Part shown: in pieces, positions 41,336-49,198 of the stretch
Layout of the letters: every line of letters starts with the position of its first letter
How positions within the stretch are numbered: the stretch's first letter is position 1
Made by a program: the position numbers and the translations under genes
From: JAJEDW01 sp963555775
Lineage (GTDB): Bacteria > Acidobacteriota > Terriglobia > 20CM-2-55-15
DNA length: 64,000 bases
NCBI GenBank assembly: GCA_963555775.3
Contig: CAUVWY020000005.1
Location: forward strand, 62,001-126,000
Direction of reading: 5' to 3'
The notes under the pieces: model-generated
Database searches by the model: none
What the model saw: only the letters and a program-made list of their open reading frames with translations
What the model was told of the DNA's origin: nothing

Positions 41336-41674
41336 GGGCTCCACCCGGAAACGAAACTTCGGCGCGACTTGGCGCTGATTAAACTGCGCCCGCCCCAGCC
41401 AGGGCTCCAGCACGACACGCAACTGATCGAGGATCGTACCGATCGGACCGACGGAAGTACGGATCACATCGATATCTTCTGAATAGCGCAGCGGCGCCGG
41501 GAAGTGCAGCTTGTTGAGCGCCGTCCCGCCGCGAAATCGCAACGCTTCGCGCAGCATTTCGTCCGAGAAGATCTCGACCAGTGCGCGGCTGATGATGAGG
41601 TCCTGTTCGACCTGTCGCTGGTCGGCCCAGGGAACGACATTGCCCCAAGCGACGATGTTCTGCGCCGGGATCAT
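41330..41674 (-). pseudogene. AbiEii-type nucleotidyltransferase toxin, truncated
   Basis: From ATG 41674 the frame begins MIPAQNIVAWGNVVPW, followed by the nucleotidyltransferase core: FRGGTALNKLHF near residue 48, with RYSEDIDVI near 63 giving the GG...K and D-x-D motifs. The match ends at about residue 115 (RVEPEDGS) instead of about 280. The open frame continues to 41147 only as the antisense of the third-gene fragment. The missing half carries the rest of the toxin fold, so it should be inactive. Its start overlaps the AbiEi stop as ATGA, the normal type IV arrangement. Confidence 0.75.
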
Positions 41675-42498
41675 TCGTCGAGTTCCGGCACGCGCCGCAC
41701 GATGACGCGCCATCGGGAATCGCGCTTCCGCGGTTCAGGCGCGAAGTCCGGGTCCCGCGCCTCCTGCCGGTCGAGCTCGGTCCAGGGCAGCGATCCTCGC
41801 GCCTGCAACGCCGCCAGCATCGACCCGGTGAGGGCGTCATGGCCAAGATGCTCCAGCAGATGCCCTAGACGCTGCACAACCGGCCGCTCCACCAGCGCCG
41901 AAAGGGCGGCGAGTTGCTCGGGATCGATCTTCTGTCCGAGGTCGGAGAGGACCGTGACGACATTGTCGATGCCGCCCGACGCCTGCGGATAACGCAGCAA
42001 ATCGAGAGCCGTCAGCGCGGCCGACGAGATCTTCATCGTGCCGGTATCGGTCTTACGGCCCTCGATCCCTGCCGTCACCGCTTCCAGATCCTTGCGGTAG
42101 TAGAAAACGATCAGGTTGCGGCCGGCGCGGATCTTTGGAAGTCGCTTGGCCGAGATGACCTGAAACTCCATGACAGCCTGATGCGTCGCGCCGTGCAACT
42201 CCGCGGCCTTGAGGAGCCCAACGTAATAGTAGTGGCCCTCATGGCGCATGAGCGCGTCGATATACCAGGCCGGTGGCGGCGCCCCCCAGGATGCATATTG
42301 CGGTGGGACGACGACATAGAATCCCTGCCGCGGGTTCAACAGTGCCTTGCGGCGCTGTAGCCGTTCGGCGGCATCCAGGAACGCACCACGTCCGACGCCG
42401 ATCGCCTGCTCGGCTTCCTCGGCGGTGAACACCGCCCGGCCCGCGGAGAGCAACCCACTGACATAGCTTGACAACGCGGATCGCCGGTCGTGAACCAT
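41671..42498 (-). CDS. AbiEi-type antitoxin of a type IV toxin-antitoxin system
   Basis: A 275-residue protein with a winged-helix N-terminal domain (AGRAVFTAEEAEQAIGVG, near residues 18-35; LLNPRQGFYVVVPPQY near 53) and a larger C-terminal domain (YYVGLLKAAELHGATHQA near 91; FYYRKD near 137; TALDLLRYP near 164). This is the AbiEi pattern. AbiEi represses the operon and counteracts AbiEii. The AbiEii gene immediately downstream is truncated, so only the antitoxin remains whole. A 7-base inverted repeat at 42520-42548 lies in its promoter. Confidence 0.85.
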   Translation of the reverse strand: MVHDRRSALSSYVSGLLSAGRAVFTAEEAEQAIGVGRGAFLDAAERLQRRKALLNPRQGFYVVVPPQYASWGAPPPAWYIDALMRHEGHYYYVGLLKAAELHGATHQAVMEFQVISAKRLPKIRAGRNLIVFYYRKDLEAVTAGIEGRKTDTGTMKISSAALTALDLLRYPQASGGIDNVVTVLSDLGQKIDPEQLAALSALVERPVVQRLGHLLEHLGHDALTGSMLAALQARGSLPWTELDRQEARDPDFAPEPRKRDSRWRVIVRRVPELDE

Positions 42499-42519
42499 GC
42501 TATATTTTCCGCTGTACGT

Positions 42520-42548
42520 GCGGACTTGTCAACATGAATTTAGTCCGC
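42520..42548. promoter_or_regulatory. AbiE promoter with inverted repeat over the -35 box
   Basis: GCGGACT at 42520-42526 and AGTCCGC at 42542-42548 are perfect arms. Read on the minus strand, a TTGACA -35 hexamer lies between them, with AT-rich GAAAATATAG about 17-20 bases further on next to the ATG at 42498. Binding of AbiEi to the repeat would block the -35. The short distance suggests a very short or absent leader. Confidence 0.6.
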
Positions 42549-42759
42549 TTCCCAGATCAGATCGAGAACTCCGCGCAAGGCGCGGATTGTACGGCATGAT
42601 TTGTCAACCCAAACGCCTTGCCCCGACTGCCCCGCGCACACCGAGACGTGTTACGCCGATCGCAACGTGACTTCGGTTCGGCAGCTAGTCTTGAAACGAT
42701 ATTTCTGGAGTAGTGTGCGTCAAGTTCTGCAAATTGAGATTCGGCATCTCCATCGGGGT

Positions 42760-42924
42760 TCAGGCCGCCGCGTTTCGCAACGACCCCTTCTTTTGTTCCA
42801 TTAGAAGGGACGTATTCAAGTACCGGGTCGCCTCGATCCAGTTTTCGTGAGTTCCAATGGCCAGTGCGCGGATCAGTCGAAGACAACTGTCCTCGTTGGG
42901 GAAGGTCCGCACGACGCGAGTCCG
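42760..42924 (-). pseudogene. IS256 family transposase, C-terminal scrap
   Basis: On the minus strand RTRVVRTFPNEDSCLRL, then ALAIGTHENWIEATRYLN, ends in a stop at 42760-42762. This is the usual end of IS256 transposases. Upstream (43148 back to 42925) the similarity is lost. The remaining spacer 42549-43148 around it has no other gene I can support. The scrap adds to the evidence that several insertion sequences have decayed in this island. Confidence 0.75.
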
Positions 42925-43148
42925 AAGTAAGCAAGAAGTCTGACCGCGGACCCACCATTGCCGACACATGGTCTGGCGCAGCATCGACCCCACAACGTCC
43001 CGGTTCACCGCCCCCGGGGTGCCGCGGATTCCAATTTTCAGGTTGCGCAGCCCACCCCGCAGCCGACGACACCAGGATACCCACCGAGGGTCGGCGTGTA
43101 TTCCCTGAAAGCCTGGAAAGGCTGTTATCCTAGTGATCGAGAGCAACG

Positions 43149-43943
43149 ATGCATTTTGAACGTCGACACCTCTATTCCCTCTTGACCCTGTGTGGAGCCC
43201 TGCTCGTGATTGGACTGGCAACTCCCGTTCATGCCGGAGCCCAGCGTGGGCGTGGAGCAGCGCCGCCGGCGCCAGGCCGAGCCGGGGCGCCTTTCGACAT
43301 GACCGGATACTGGGTGTCGGTGGTGACCGAAGACTGGCGGTTCCGCATGGTGACTCCTCCCCGCGGCGACTTCAACGGAGTGCGGTTGACGCCGGAAGGC
43401 GTCGCGGCAGTCGAGAACTGGGATCCGGACCGAGACGAAGCCGAGGGCAACGAGTGCAAGGCGTATGGCGCGGCGGCAATCATGCGCGTACCGGGTCGAC
43501 TGAACATTACCTGGGAGAACGACGAGACGCTCAGGATCGATACCGACGCGGGCATGCAGACCCGCCGATTCCATTTCGGAGACGTTCCAACCGAAAGCGA
43601 TGAGCCCACTTGGCAGGGGCACTCAGTGGCCGAATGGGTATCGACCGGCGGGGGAGGCGCGAACCGCTTCGGCAAACTGACGGTCACAACCACAGGCATG
43701 CGTGCCGGATACCTGCGAAAAAACGGGGTACCCTACAGCGAAGACGCCCGCCTGACTGAGACATATCGCATCCTCGACGCACCTAACGGGGACATCTGGC
43801 TGATGGTGCTGACTGTCGTCGACGACCCCCGGTACCTGAACGACCGGGCTGTGCCGACACCGCAACATTTTGTCACTTCAACCCAGTTCAAGAAGGAACC
43901 GGACGGTTCCGGATGGGACCCCCAACCCTGCTCCGCCAGATAG
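43149..43943 (+). CDS. Secreted protein distantly related to the WEGD-motif family
   Basis: A 264-residue exported protein; the signal peptide ends PVHAGAQRG and is followed by a Gly/Ala/Pro linker. The core begins DMTGYWVSVVTEDWRFRM and has a block NECKAYGAAAIMRVPGRL with a cysteine, GKLTVTTTGMRAGYLRKNGV near residue 178 (compare LVVTTTHLKESYLRRNG in the protein at 25449-26318) and a final cysteine. It lacks the exact WEGD words. No DUF6152 gene is next to it. The C-terminal codons abut the truncated VapC remnant on the other strand. Function unknown. Confidence 0.62.
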   Translation: MHFERRHLYSLLTLCGALLVIGLATPVHAGAQRGRGAAPPAPGRAGAPFDMTGYWVSVVTEDWRFRMVTPPRGDFNGVRLTPEGVAAVENWDPDRDEAEGNECKAYGAAAIMRVPGRLNITWENDETLRIDTDAGMQTRRFHFGDVPTESDEPTWQGHSVAEWVSTGGGGANRFGKLTVTTTGMRAGYLRKNGVPYSEDARLTETYRILDAPNGDIWLMVLTVVDDPRYLNDRAVPTPQHFVTSTQFKKEPDGSGWDPQPCSAR

Positions 43944-43948
43944 CCTTT

Positions 43949-44050
43949 TGCCAAGTCGCGTTCGTTACGCACCAACCACTCGATCACCCTTGGATTCGGA
44001 CTCGGTCTTGCCGCCTCGCACAGCACATTCGCGTCGACAAGACATGTCAC
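43949..44050 (-). pseudogene. VapC PIN toxin, N-terminal stub
   Basis: Reading from GTG 44050, which overlaps the antitoxin stop as GTGA, gives CLVDANVLCEAARPSPNP, then VIEWLVRNERDLA. This is the first strand, with catalytic Asp, and first helix of a PIN toxin. The toxin similarity then ends at 43949, six bases from the stop of the plus-strand secreted-protein gene; any further frame is antisense to that gene. About 100 residues are missing. The stub cannot be an active nuclease. Confidence 0.72.
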
Positions 44051-44289
44051 GACAGCGATCCGAGTGAATCGGTCGACTCCGATTCGATCGGTACGAACCA
44101 GCCCTTCACAGGACACGCGAGCAGTGTGTTCATCAGGCCCTGGTTCTTCGGTGGGCCGGCGACTGAGAGACGATATTCGCCTTTATCCACCCGTTCTATA
44201 TCGAACGCCTGGCCCGGCTCGATTCTGTCCTGTTTGCGAAACTCAGCCGGTATGACGATCTGACCCTTGGATGAAATTACAGTCTTCAT
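44047..44289 (-). CDS. AbrB/SpoVT-type antitoxin (VapB-like)
   Basis: An 80-residue protein whose first 50 residues are a swapped-hairpin AbrB fold: KTVISSKGQIVIPAEFRKQ, then IEPGQAFDIERVDKGEYRL. The C-terminal part is the toxin-binding tail. It should repress its promoter through the palindrome at 44295-44311. The partner PIN toxin gene downstream is reduced to 34 codons, so this is a solitary antitoxin. Start is ATG 44289. Confidence 0.82.
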   Translation of the reverse strand: MKTVISSKGQIVIPAEFRKQDRIEPGQAFDIERVDKGEYRLSVAGPPKNQGLMNTLLACPVKGWFVPIESESTDSLGSLS

Positions 44290-44294
44290 TGTGC

Positions 44295-44311
44295 GTAAGA
44301 TAACGTCTTAC
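44295..44311. promoter_or_regulatory. Palindrome before the AbrB-type antitoxin
   Basis: GTAAGA-TAACG-TCTTAC is a perfect 6-base inverted repeat ending six bases upstream of the antitoxin ATG. Position and symmetry fit an autoregulatory operator for the swapped-hairpin protein. No other operator candidate is visible up to 44400. Confidence 0.5.
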
Positions 44312-44667
44312 TCAGAGATCATCAATTCAGAGGATGCCGGTTGTCGATAGCACATGATGTGTCCCGTCTGAAGAGGCGGGGCGGAAGATGTTGGCGATCG
44401 CCGGAAAGTAAAGAAATCTGGACCTTCGCCGCATGCCACATCTTCTGGTCATTGAGGGGCCTGCATTCCGAGACTGTAGCGATAGTCGCGCGGTGATCGT
44501 GCAGTCATAGACTGCACCTACAGTCGGAGCGTGGGGATTTCCGGCCGGCGGACCATGACGATAAAGGAAATGATCGGGTCGGCGACTCCCGATGAAGGTT
44601 CCCGGATGCACGAAGCGGAATCTCTCAACGCTTTGCCCAGAAGCGGCACAGGGGGTATAGTGCGGGC
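44312..44667. other. Gene-free spacer with a small palindromic repeat
   Basis: At 44499-44517, GTGCAGTC-ATA-GACTGCAC is a perfect 8-base hairpin. The same design with G/C changes occurs at 63010-63028 (GGGCGGTC-ATA-GACTGCCC), including the following CCTACA. This is a small dispersed palindrome family. I see no gene in the spacer. Confidence 0.5.
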
Positions 44668-45558
44668 ATGAAAAGACGAGACTTCCTGACAGGCTTGGCG
44701 GCGGCGCCTCTTGCGGTGGCGTCCTTGAATTCAACCTCAACGGCGGCGGCAGCCCTTCCGCAGCAGCGGATCGCGGGCCGTGCACCGATCAAACAGAGCG
44801 TCATGGGTTCGGTCTGGGGCGGCTCCGACCTGACCTTCGAACAACGGTGCCAAGAGCTCCAGCGCATCGGATTTCTGGGCATGGATCTGACACGCGCGGA
44901 GCAGGCGCCGATTCTTCGGGACCACGGTCTGACACCCACACTGATGACAGGTACCGGTACGGGATTTCAGGATGGCCTGATCCGGCGTGAACTACACGAC
45001 CAGTTTGAACCCGCGTTCATCGAAGGCATCGACATGTGCGCCGAGGTGGGATGCCCGAATCTGATCGCGCTACCCGGCGAGCGCCGCGGAATGCCCTATG
45101 ACGAAGGCATGGCCAATGCGATCGCCATGTTCGATCGTGTCGCCGACTACGCCGAAGAAAGGGGCGTGATCCTCTGCATGGAGATCACCAACGCCAAGGT
45201 GGAGTCCGACAACCGGACCGACCAGATCTTCAGCAGCCTCGACTGGGGACTCAATGTGTGCCGGGGGACGGGCTCTCCGAACGTGAAGATCGTCTTCGAC
45301 ATCTATCACGTTCAGATCACCGACGGAGACATCACCCGAAACCTGCAGGACAACATCGACATGATCTGCCACATCCACACGGCGGGCGTGCCGAGCCGCC
45401 AGGAAATCGACGATACCAACGAACTGAACTACCGTTTCATCGCCAACGTCATCGCCGACCTGGGCTACACCGGATTCGTCGCGCACGAACACCGGCCCGG
45501 GCCGGGACGCGACGCGATCGAAAGCCTGCAACAGGCTTTCGATATCATGAACGTGTAA
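44668..45558 (+). CDS. Exported hydroxypyruvate isomerase-like TIM-barrel protein
   Basis: A 296-residue protein with a Tat signal (KRRDFLTGLAAAP), then a xylose-isomerase-like TIM barrel. VMGSVWGG, MDLTRAEQAPIL, NLIALPGERRGMPYDEG and LCMEITNAK (metal Glu), with VFDIYHVQ, HIHTAGVPSR and VAHEHRPG, follow the order of hydroxypyruvate isomerases. It should interconvert small hydroxyaldehydes and hydroxyketones, or a sugar phosphate. Export by Tat is usual for many homologues from Acidobacteriota-like genomes but has no explained substrate. It has no close operon partner; the next gene is convergent. Confidence 0.82.
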   Translation: MKRRDFLTGLAAAPLAVASLNSTSTAAAALPQQRIAGRAPIKQSVMGSVWGGSDLTFEQRCQELQRIGFLGMDLTRAEQAPILRDHGLTPTLMTGTGTGFQDGLIRRELHDQFEPAFIEGIDMCAEVGCPNLIALPGERRGMPYDEGMANAIAMFDRVADYAEERGVILCMEITNAKVESDNRTDQIFSSLDWGLNVCRGTGSPNVKIVFDIYHVQITDGDITRNLQDNIDMICHIHTAGVPSRQEIDDTNELNYRFIANVIADLGYTGFVAHEHRPGPGRDAIESLQQAFDIMNV

Positions 45559-45667
45559 ACCCCATCGACGGGGGCGGCGCCCGCTCGCTCCCGTCAACTC
45601 TTCCCCATCGCACCCATGCTCGCGATGCGATGTCCGTACGTTCTCCGGACCCCGCTTGCGTCGGCGC

Positions 45668-47794
45668 TCAGCGGGCGAGTTCTTCAGCCAGATACGCGGC
45701 CACGTCCTGAATCTGCCCGGATGTCAACAGGTTTCCGAACGCGGGCATGGAGTTTCGACCGTTCGTAATCGTCGCGCGATTCACCGCGGCGCCGGTTGCG
45801 CCCGCCAGCGAGATGCCCTCTTGTCCCCCTTCGCCCCGATCTCCGTGGCAGAACGCGCAAGCCTCGATGTACACCTGCCGGCCCGACAAAAGGTTGACGT
45901 TTTCGGGCTCACCGGGTACCTGGGCCGGCGGCGCGCCGCCGCGGCCTCCCGCGTCCGCCCTCGGAGCAGGGGCCGGCCCCATCGTGCCGTCGAGCGAAAA
46001 CATCCAGACACTGTCGCCGCGCGGGCTTCCCGCAAACAGGTTGCCCGCCGAATAGACCACGACGTGCTGGGTGCCTTCATGCTCGAAGACACTGGCCGTG
46101 GCGTTGACTCCCGCGCCGGTCTGGAACTCCCAAAGCATTCTTCCGTCGCTTGAATCGAGAGCGGTAAAACGGCCGTCATTCCGGCCGACAAACACCAATC
46201 CACCCGCGGTGGTCACCGAACCGCTGTAGCAGGTGTCGGACCAGCGCTGCCGCCAGACGATCCGGTTGGTCCTCATGTCCATGGCGGCGAAAATGCCGGT
46301 TGCAGGAATATCGATGCCGCTGAATGGCCCGCCCATCCGTGCCTCGCCCGGCACCGGATTCGAATCGACGGGACGCGCGCCGATCGCCATGATTCGATCC
46401 ACCGCGCAGACATACAAAATTCCGGTCTCGGGATCGTAAGACGACGGCGGCCAGTTGGCCCCTCGAGGCTTCATCACGACCGGGTCTTCCCAGAACGGCG
46501 TGAAGATCCGGCCTTGATTGACGAGTTCGTACCCTTCGGGAGCGATATCGATTTCCTGGGGAGAAAACGAATCGCCGACGGGGTAGGGTTGCGTCGCCGC
46601 CGTGAACTGACGCGGCTCTTGCGGAACCGGGCGCTCTTGGATGCCGACGAGCGGCTCGCCGGTGGTTCGGTCCAGGATATAGACCCATCCGGTCTTCCCG
46701 ATTGCAGCCAAGCCCCGGCGCTCTTCCCCTTCGATGTCGATATCGAACAGAACGATGGGGTTCGCGCCATCGTAATCCCACAGATCATGGTGAACGGTCT
46801 GAAAATGCCAGCGGTACTCTCCGGTCGCCGCGTCCAGCGCAACGACCGACGCCGTGAACAGGTTGTCGCCCTCGCGGACCGAACCGTTGAAATCGGGGCT
46901 GGCGTTGGCCGTAAAGAAGTAGATCATTCCCAGATCGGGATCGACGGCGGGCGTCTGCCAGATGGCGCCGCCGCCATACATCCACGCGTCGGTATCGGGC
47001 GGCCAGGTGTCGGAACCGAATTCGCCGGGCTCGGGAATCGTATAAAAGGTCCAAACCAGCGAACCGTCCTCGGCGTCGTAGGCCTTGATCCGCCCGCGAG
47101 TGGCCCGGTCGCCGCCTGCAAATCCCTGGATCACGAGGCCGTCGTAATACAGCGGCGCGGCGGTGATCGAAAAGCCTTCCTGCCAACGTTCGGCCTGCAC
47201 CGCCCAGGCCAAGTCACCGGTCTGCTGATCGACGGCGACGAGCTTTCCGTCGAGTTGCCCGACAAATACCTTGCCGTCGCCCAGGCCGAGGCCGCGACTC
47301 AACCAGCCGCAACAGACGCTGTCGATCGACTGGTCCAGATGCGCCTGGTACTTCCACAGAATCCGGCCGGTTTCAACGCTCAATGCGAACACGTCGTTAT
47401 CGCCGGTGACGATATACACGACGCCTTCGTGGACGATGGGCTCGGCCTCCCCCGAATAACGAGCGCCGGCGCCGGAAGCATCCAGATGCGTCCGCCAGTC
47501 GGCCCGAAGCTCCGACACGTTGCCGCGGTCGATCTGGGTGAGCGGCGAATATCGCTGGTTGAACAGGTTTCCGCCATTGGTCACCCAACCGTCGGTGGGA
47601 AGGGCCGCCAGATCGGTCGCGGAAAATGCCGGAGCGTTGATGATCTCGACATCCGCGTTCGCCGCGATTTCAGCCGCATCCTGCGCCCGCATCCGATAGC
47701 CTGCCGCCAAAACGACGATCAGACTCAATCCCAGGATCGGCGGCAATCGAAGCGTGGCGGTGCGAACGGAACTCCAACCGGTGGATTTCTTCAC
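45668..47794 (-). CDS. PQQ-dependent quinohemoprotein dehydrogenase
   Basis: A 708-residue exported enzyme. The signal helix near residues 15-37 ends AAGYRMRAQ. The eight-bladed quinoprotein propeller shows GRILWKYQAH, GDLAWAVQAE and GEYRWHFQTV blade ends and the vicinal cysteines in SVCCGWLSRG. The C-terminal cytochrome c domain has EACAFCHGDRGEGG, the single heme site, and MPAFGNLL for the axial Met. It should oxidise an alcohol in the periplasm, passing electrons internally to the heme. GTG 47794 follows GAGGAG and is preferred to a longer ATG start at 47881 that lacks a signal. Confidence 0.88.
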   Translation of the reverse strand: MKKSTGWSSVRTATLRLPPILGLSLIVVLAAGYRMRAQDAAEIAANADVEIINAPAFSATDLAALPTDGWVTNGGNLFNQRYSPLTQIDRGNVSELRADWRTHLDASGAGARYSGEAEPIVHEGVVYIVTGDNDVFALSVETGRILWKYQAHLDQSIDSVCCGWLSRGLGLGDGKVFVGQLDGKLVAVDQQTGDLAWAVQAERWQEGFSITAAPLYYDGLVIQGFAGGDRATRGRIKAYDAEDGSLVWTFYTIPEPGEFGSDTWPPDTDAWMYGGGAIWQTPAVDPDLGMIYFFTANASPDFNGSVREGDNLFTASVVALDAATGEYRWHFQTVHHDLWDYDGANPIVLFDIDIEGEERRGLAAIGKTGWVYILDRTTGEPLVGIQERPVPQEPRQFTAATQPYPVGDSFSPQEIDIAPEGYELVNQGRIFTPFWEDPVVMKPRGANWPPSSYDPETGILYVCAVDRIMAIGARPVDSNPVPGEARMGGPFSGIDIPATGIFAAMDMRTNRIVWRQRWSDTCYSGSVTTAGGLVFVGRNDGRFTALDSSDGRMLWEFQTGAGVNATASVFEHEGTQHVVVYSAGNLFAGSPRGDSVWMFSLDGTMGPAPAPRADAGGRGGAPPAQVPGEPENVNLLSGRQVYIEACAFCHGDRGEGGQEGISLAGATGAAVNRATITNGRNSMPAFGNLLTSGQIQDVAAYLAEELAR

Positions 47795-47943
47795 GATACT
47801 CTCCTCAAAAATGGGATGAACTCCCGGAACAATATAGAAATATAGAACAGATGACTTCAATCGCCATGTCTGGCATATCATATGGGGTCCCCACCAGTGG
47901 GACCCCGGGCCAGGGTTCCGAATTTCAACAGGAGTCCATCGTT

Positions 47944-49152
47944 ATGACGGTATCTCAAATGTGTCGCGTGCTGCGGGTTTTACCCGTTATCGCCATTCTC
48001 TCGATAACTACCGTTGCGGGCTTCGCACAGCGTGGCGGGCTGCCCGTCGAACCGCTCGGCGACGGACCGTGGGAATTCGCCACCTCGGAACAGGGGATGC
48101 GTATCAAGGTTTCCATCGTCACGCGGGGTCTCTTCCATCCGTGGGACATGGCGTTCCTTCCCAACGGCGACATTCTGGTGACCGAACGCCGAGGTCAACT
48201 CCGAATCATCCGGGACGGAGTACTCGATCCGGATCCGATTCCCGGAGTTCCAACCATTCACGCCGTCCGGCTGTCCGGCTTGATGGACGTTGAACTTCAT
48301 CCGGACTTCAGTGAAAACCAGTTCGTTTACCTGACCTACACCAAGAATCTCAACCCGGATCCGCTCGAAGTGGCCACGACTGTCGCCCGTGGACGTCTGG
48401 TCGACAACCGCCTTGTCGGCGTCGAAGACATCCTCGTCGCCGACTCCTGGCCCGGCAACGGCGGCTCCGCCTCGCGTATCGCGTTCGGACCCGACGGCTA
48501 CCTTTACATGACCACGGGAGCATCGAACGGCAATGCCGCCCAGGATCCGTCGAACCTGCGGGGAAAGATCCTCCGCCTTGCCGACGACGGCAGTCCGGCC
48601 CCGGGCAATCCTTTCGAAGGCCGTGAAGGATACGCCCCGGAAGTCTATTCCATGGGTCACCGCAATTCGCTGGGTCTGGCCTTTCACCCCGTGACCGGCG
48701 AACCGTGGAACAGCGAAATGGGTCCGAACGGTGGAGACGAGGTCAACATCATCCAGCCGGGCGCAAACTACGGCTGGCCCGACATCAGCTTCGGACGTTC
48801 CTACGAAGGACCTTACCAATCCGCCCTTCCATGGCGCGAGGGCATCACGCTTCCCGTGTCCTACTTCGTACCGGGGATCTCACCCTCCGGGCTCTCGTTC
48901 TATACCGGCGACCGGATGCCTGCCTGGAACAGCAGCGTCTTTATCGGTGGACTGCGTGTGGGGCAGATTCAGGGAACCGGACGCCTGGTGCGATTGTTCT
49001 TCGACGAAAACGGAAACGAGCGACGGAGGGAAACGCTGCTGACAGAATTGAGTCAGAGAATTCGCGACATCAAGGACGGCCCCGACGGATACCTCTACCT
49101 GTTGACCGAGGAGAACGACGCGGCATTGCTCAGGGTGGAGCCGGCAAACTAG
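47944..49152 (+). CDS. PQQ-dependent aldose sugar dehydrogenase-like protein
   Basis: A 402-residue exported six-bladed propeller (signal ends AGFAQRG). GLFHPWDMAFLPNGDILVTER near residue 45 carries the catalytic histidine of soluble glucose/aldose dehydrogenases, and GGSASRIAFGPDGYLYMTTG, the GHRNSLGLAFHP blade and MGPNGGDEVN near 258 continue the match. It should oxidise an aldose sugar with PQQ and Ca. ATG 47944 has GGAG upstream and gives the signal peptide. Between its stop and the next start at 49199 lies one end of the 20-base inverted-repeat family (49168-49190). Confidence 0.87.
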   Translation: MTVSQMCRVLRVLPVIAILSITTVAGFAQRGGLPVEPLGDGPWEFATSEQGMRIKVSIVTRGLFHPWDMAFLPNGDILVTERRGQLRIIRDGVLDPDPIPGVPTIHAVRLSGLMDVELHPDFSENQFVYLTYTKNLNPDPLEVATTVARGRLVDNRLVGVEDILVADSWPGNGGSASRIAFGPDGYLYMTTGASNGNAAQDPSNLRGKILRLADDGSPAPGNPFEGREGYAPEVYSMGHRNSLGLAFHPVTGEPWNSEMGPNGGDEVNIIQPGANYGWPDISFGRSYEGPYQSALPWREGITLPVSYFVPGISPSGLSFYTGDRMPAWNSSVFIGGLRVGQIQGTGRLVRLFFDENGNERRRETLLTELSQRIRDIKDGPDGYLYLLTEENDAALLRVEPAN

Positions 49153-49167
49153 TGTACTGCTCGAAAC

Positions 49168-49190
49168 CCCGCAGGGTTCTGCCACCGGCT
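49168..49190. repeat. Isolated end of the 162-base repeat family
   Basis: CAGGGTTCTGCCACCGGCTGCC and flanks match the right end of the element at 16443-16604 with a few changes (GGGTTTCACCACAGGCTGCT). Together with the opposite-facing end at 50571-50590 it brackets the GntP permease gene. It lies 15 bases after the stop codon of the sugar dehydrogenase gene. Confidence 0.4.
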
Positions 49191-49198
49191 GCCGGCAC

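Noticed and set aside
42557..43084. A 175-codon minus-strand frame in the spacer before the secreted-protein gene
   Set aside because: It overlaps the better supported IS256 scrap in another frame and has no recognisable domain.
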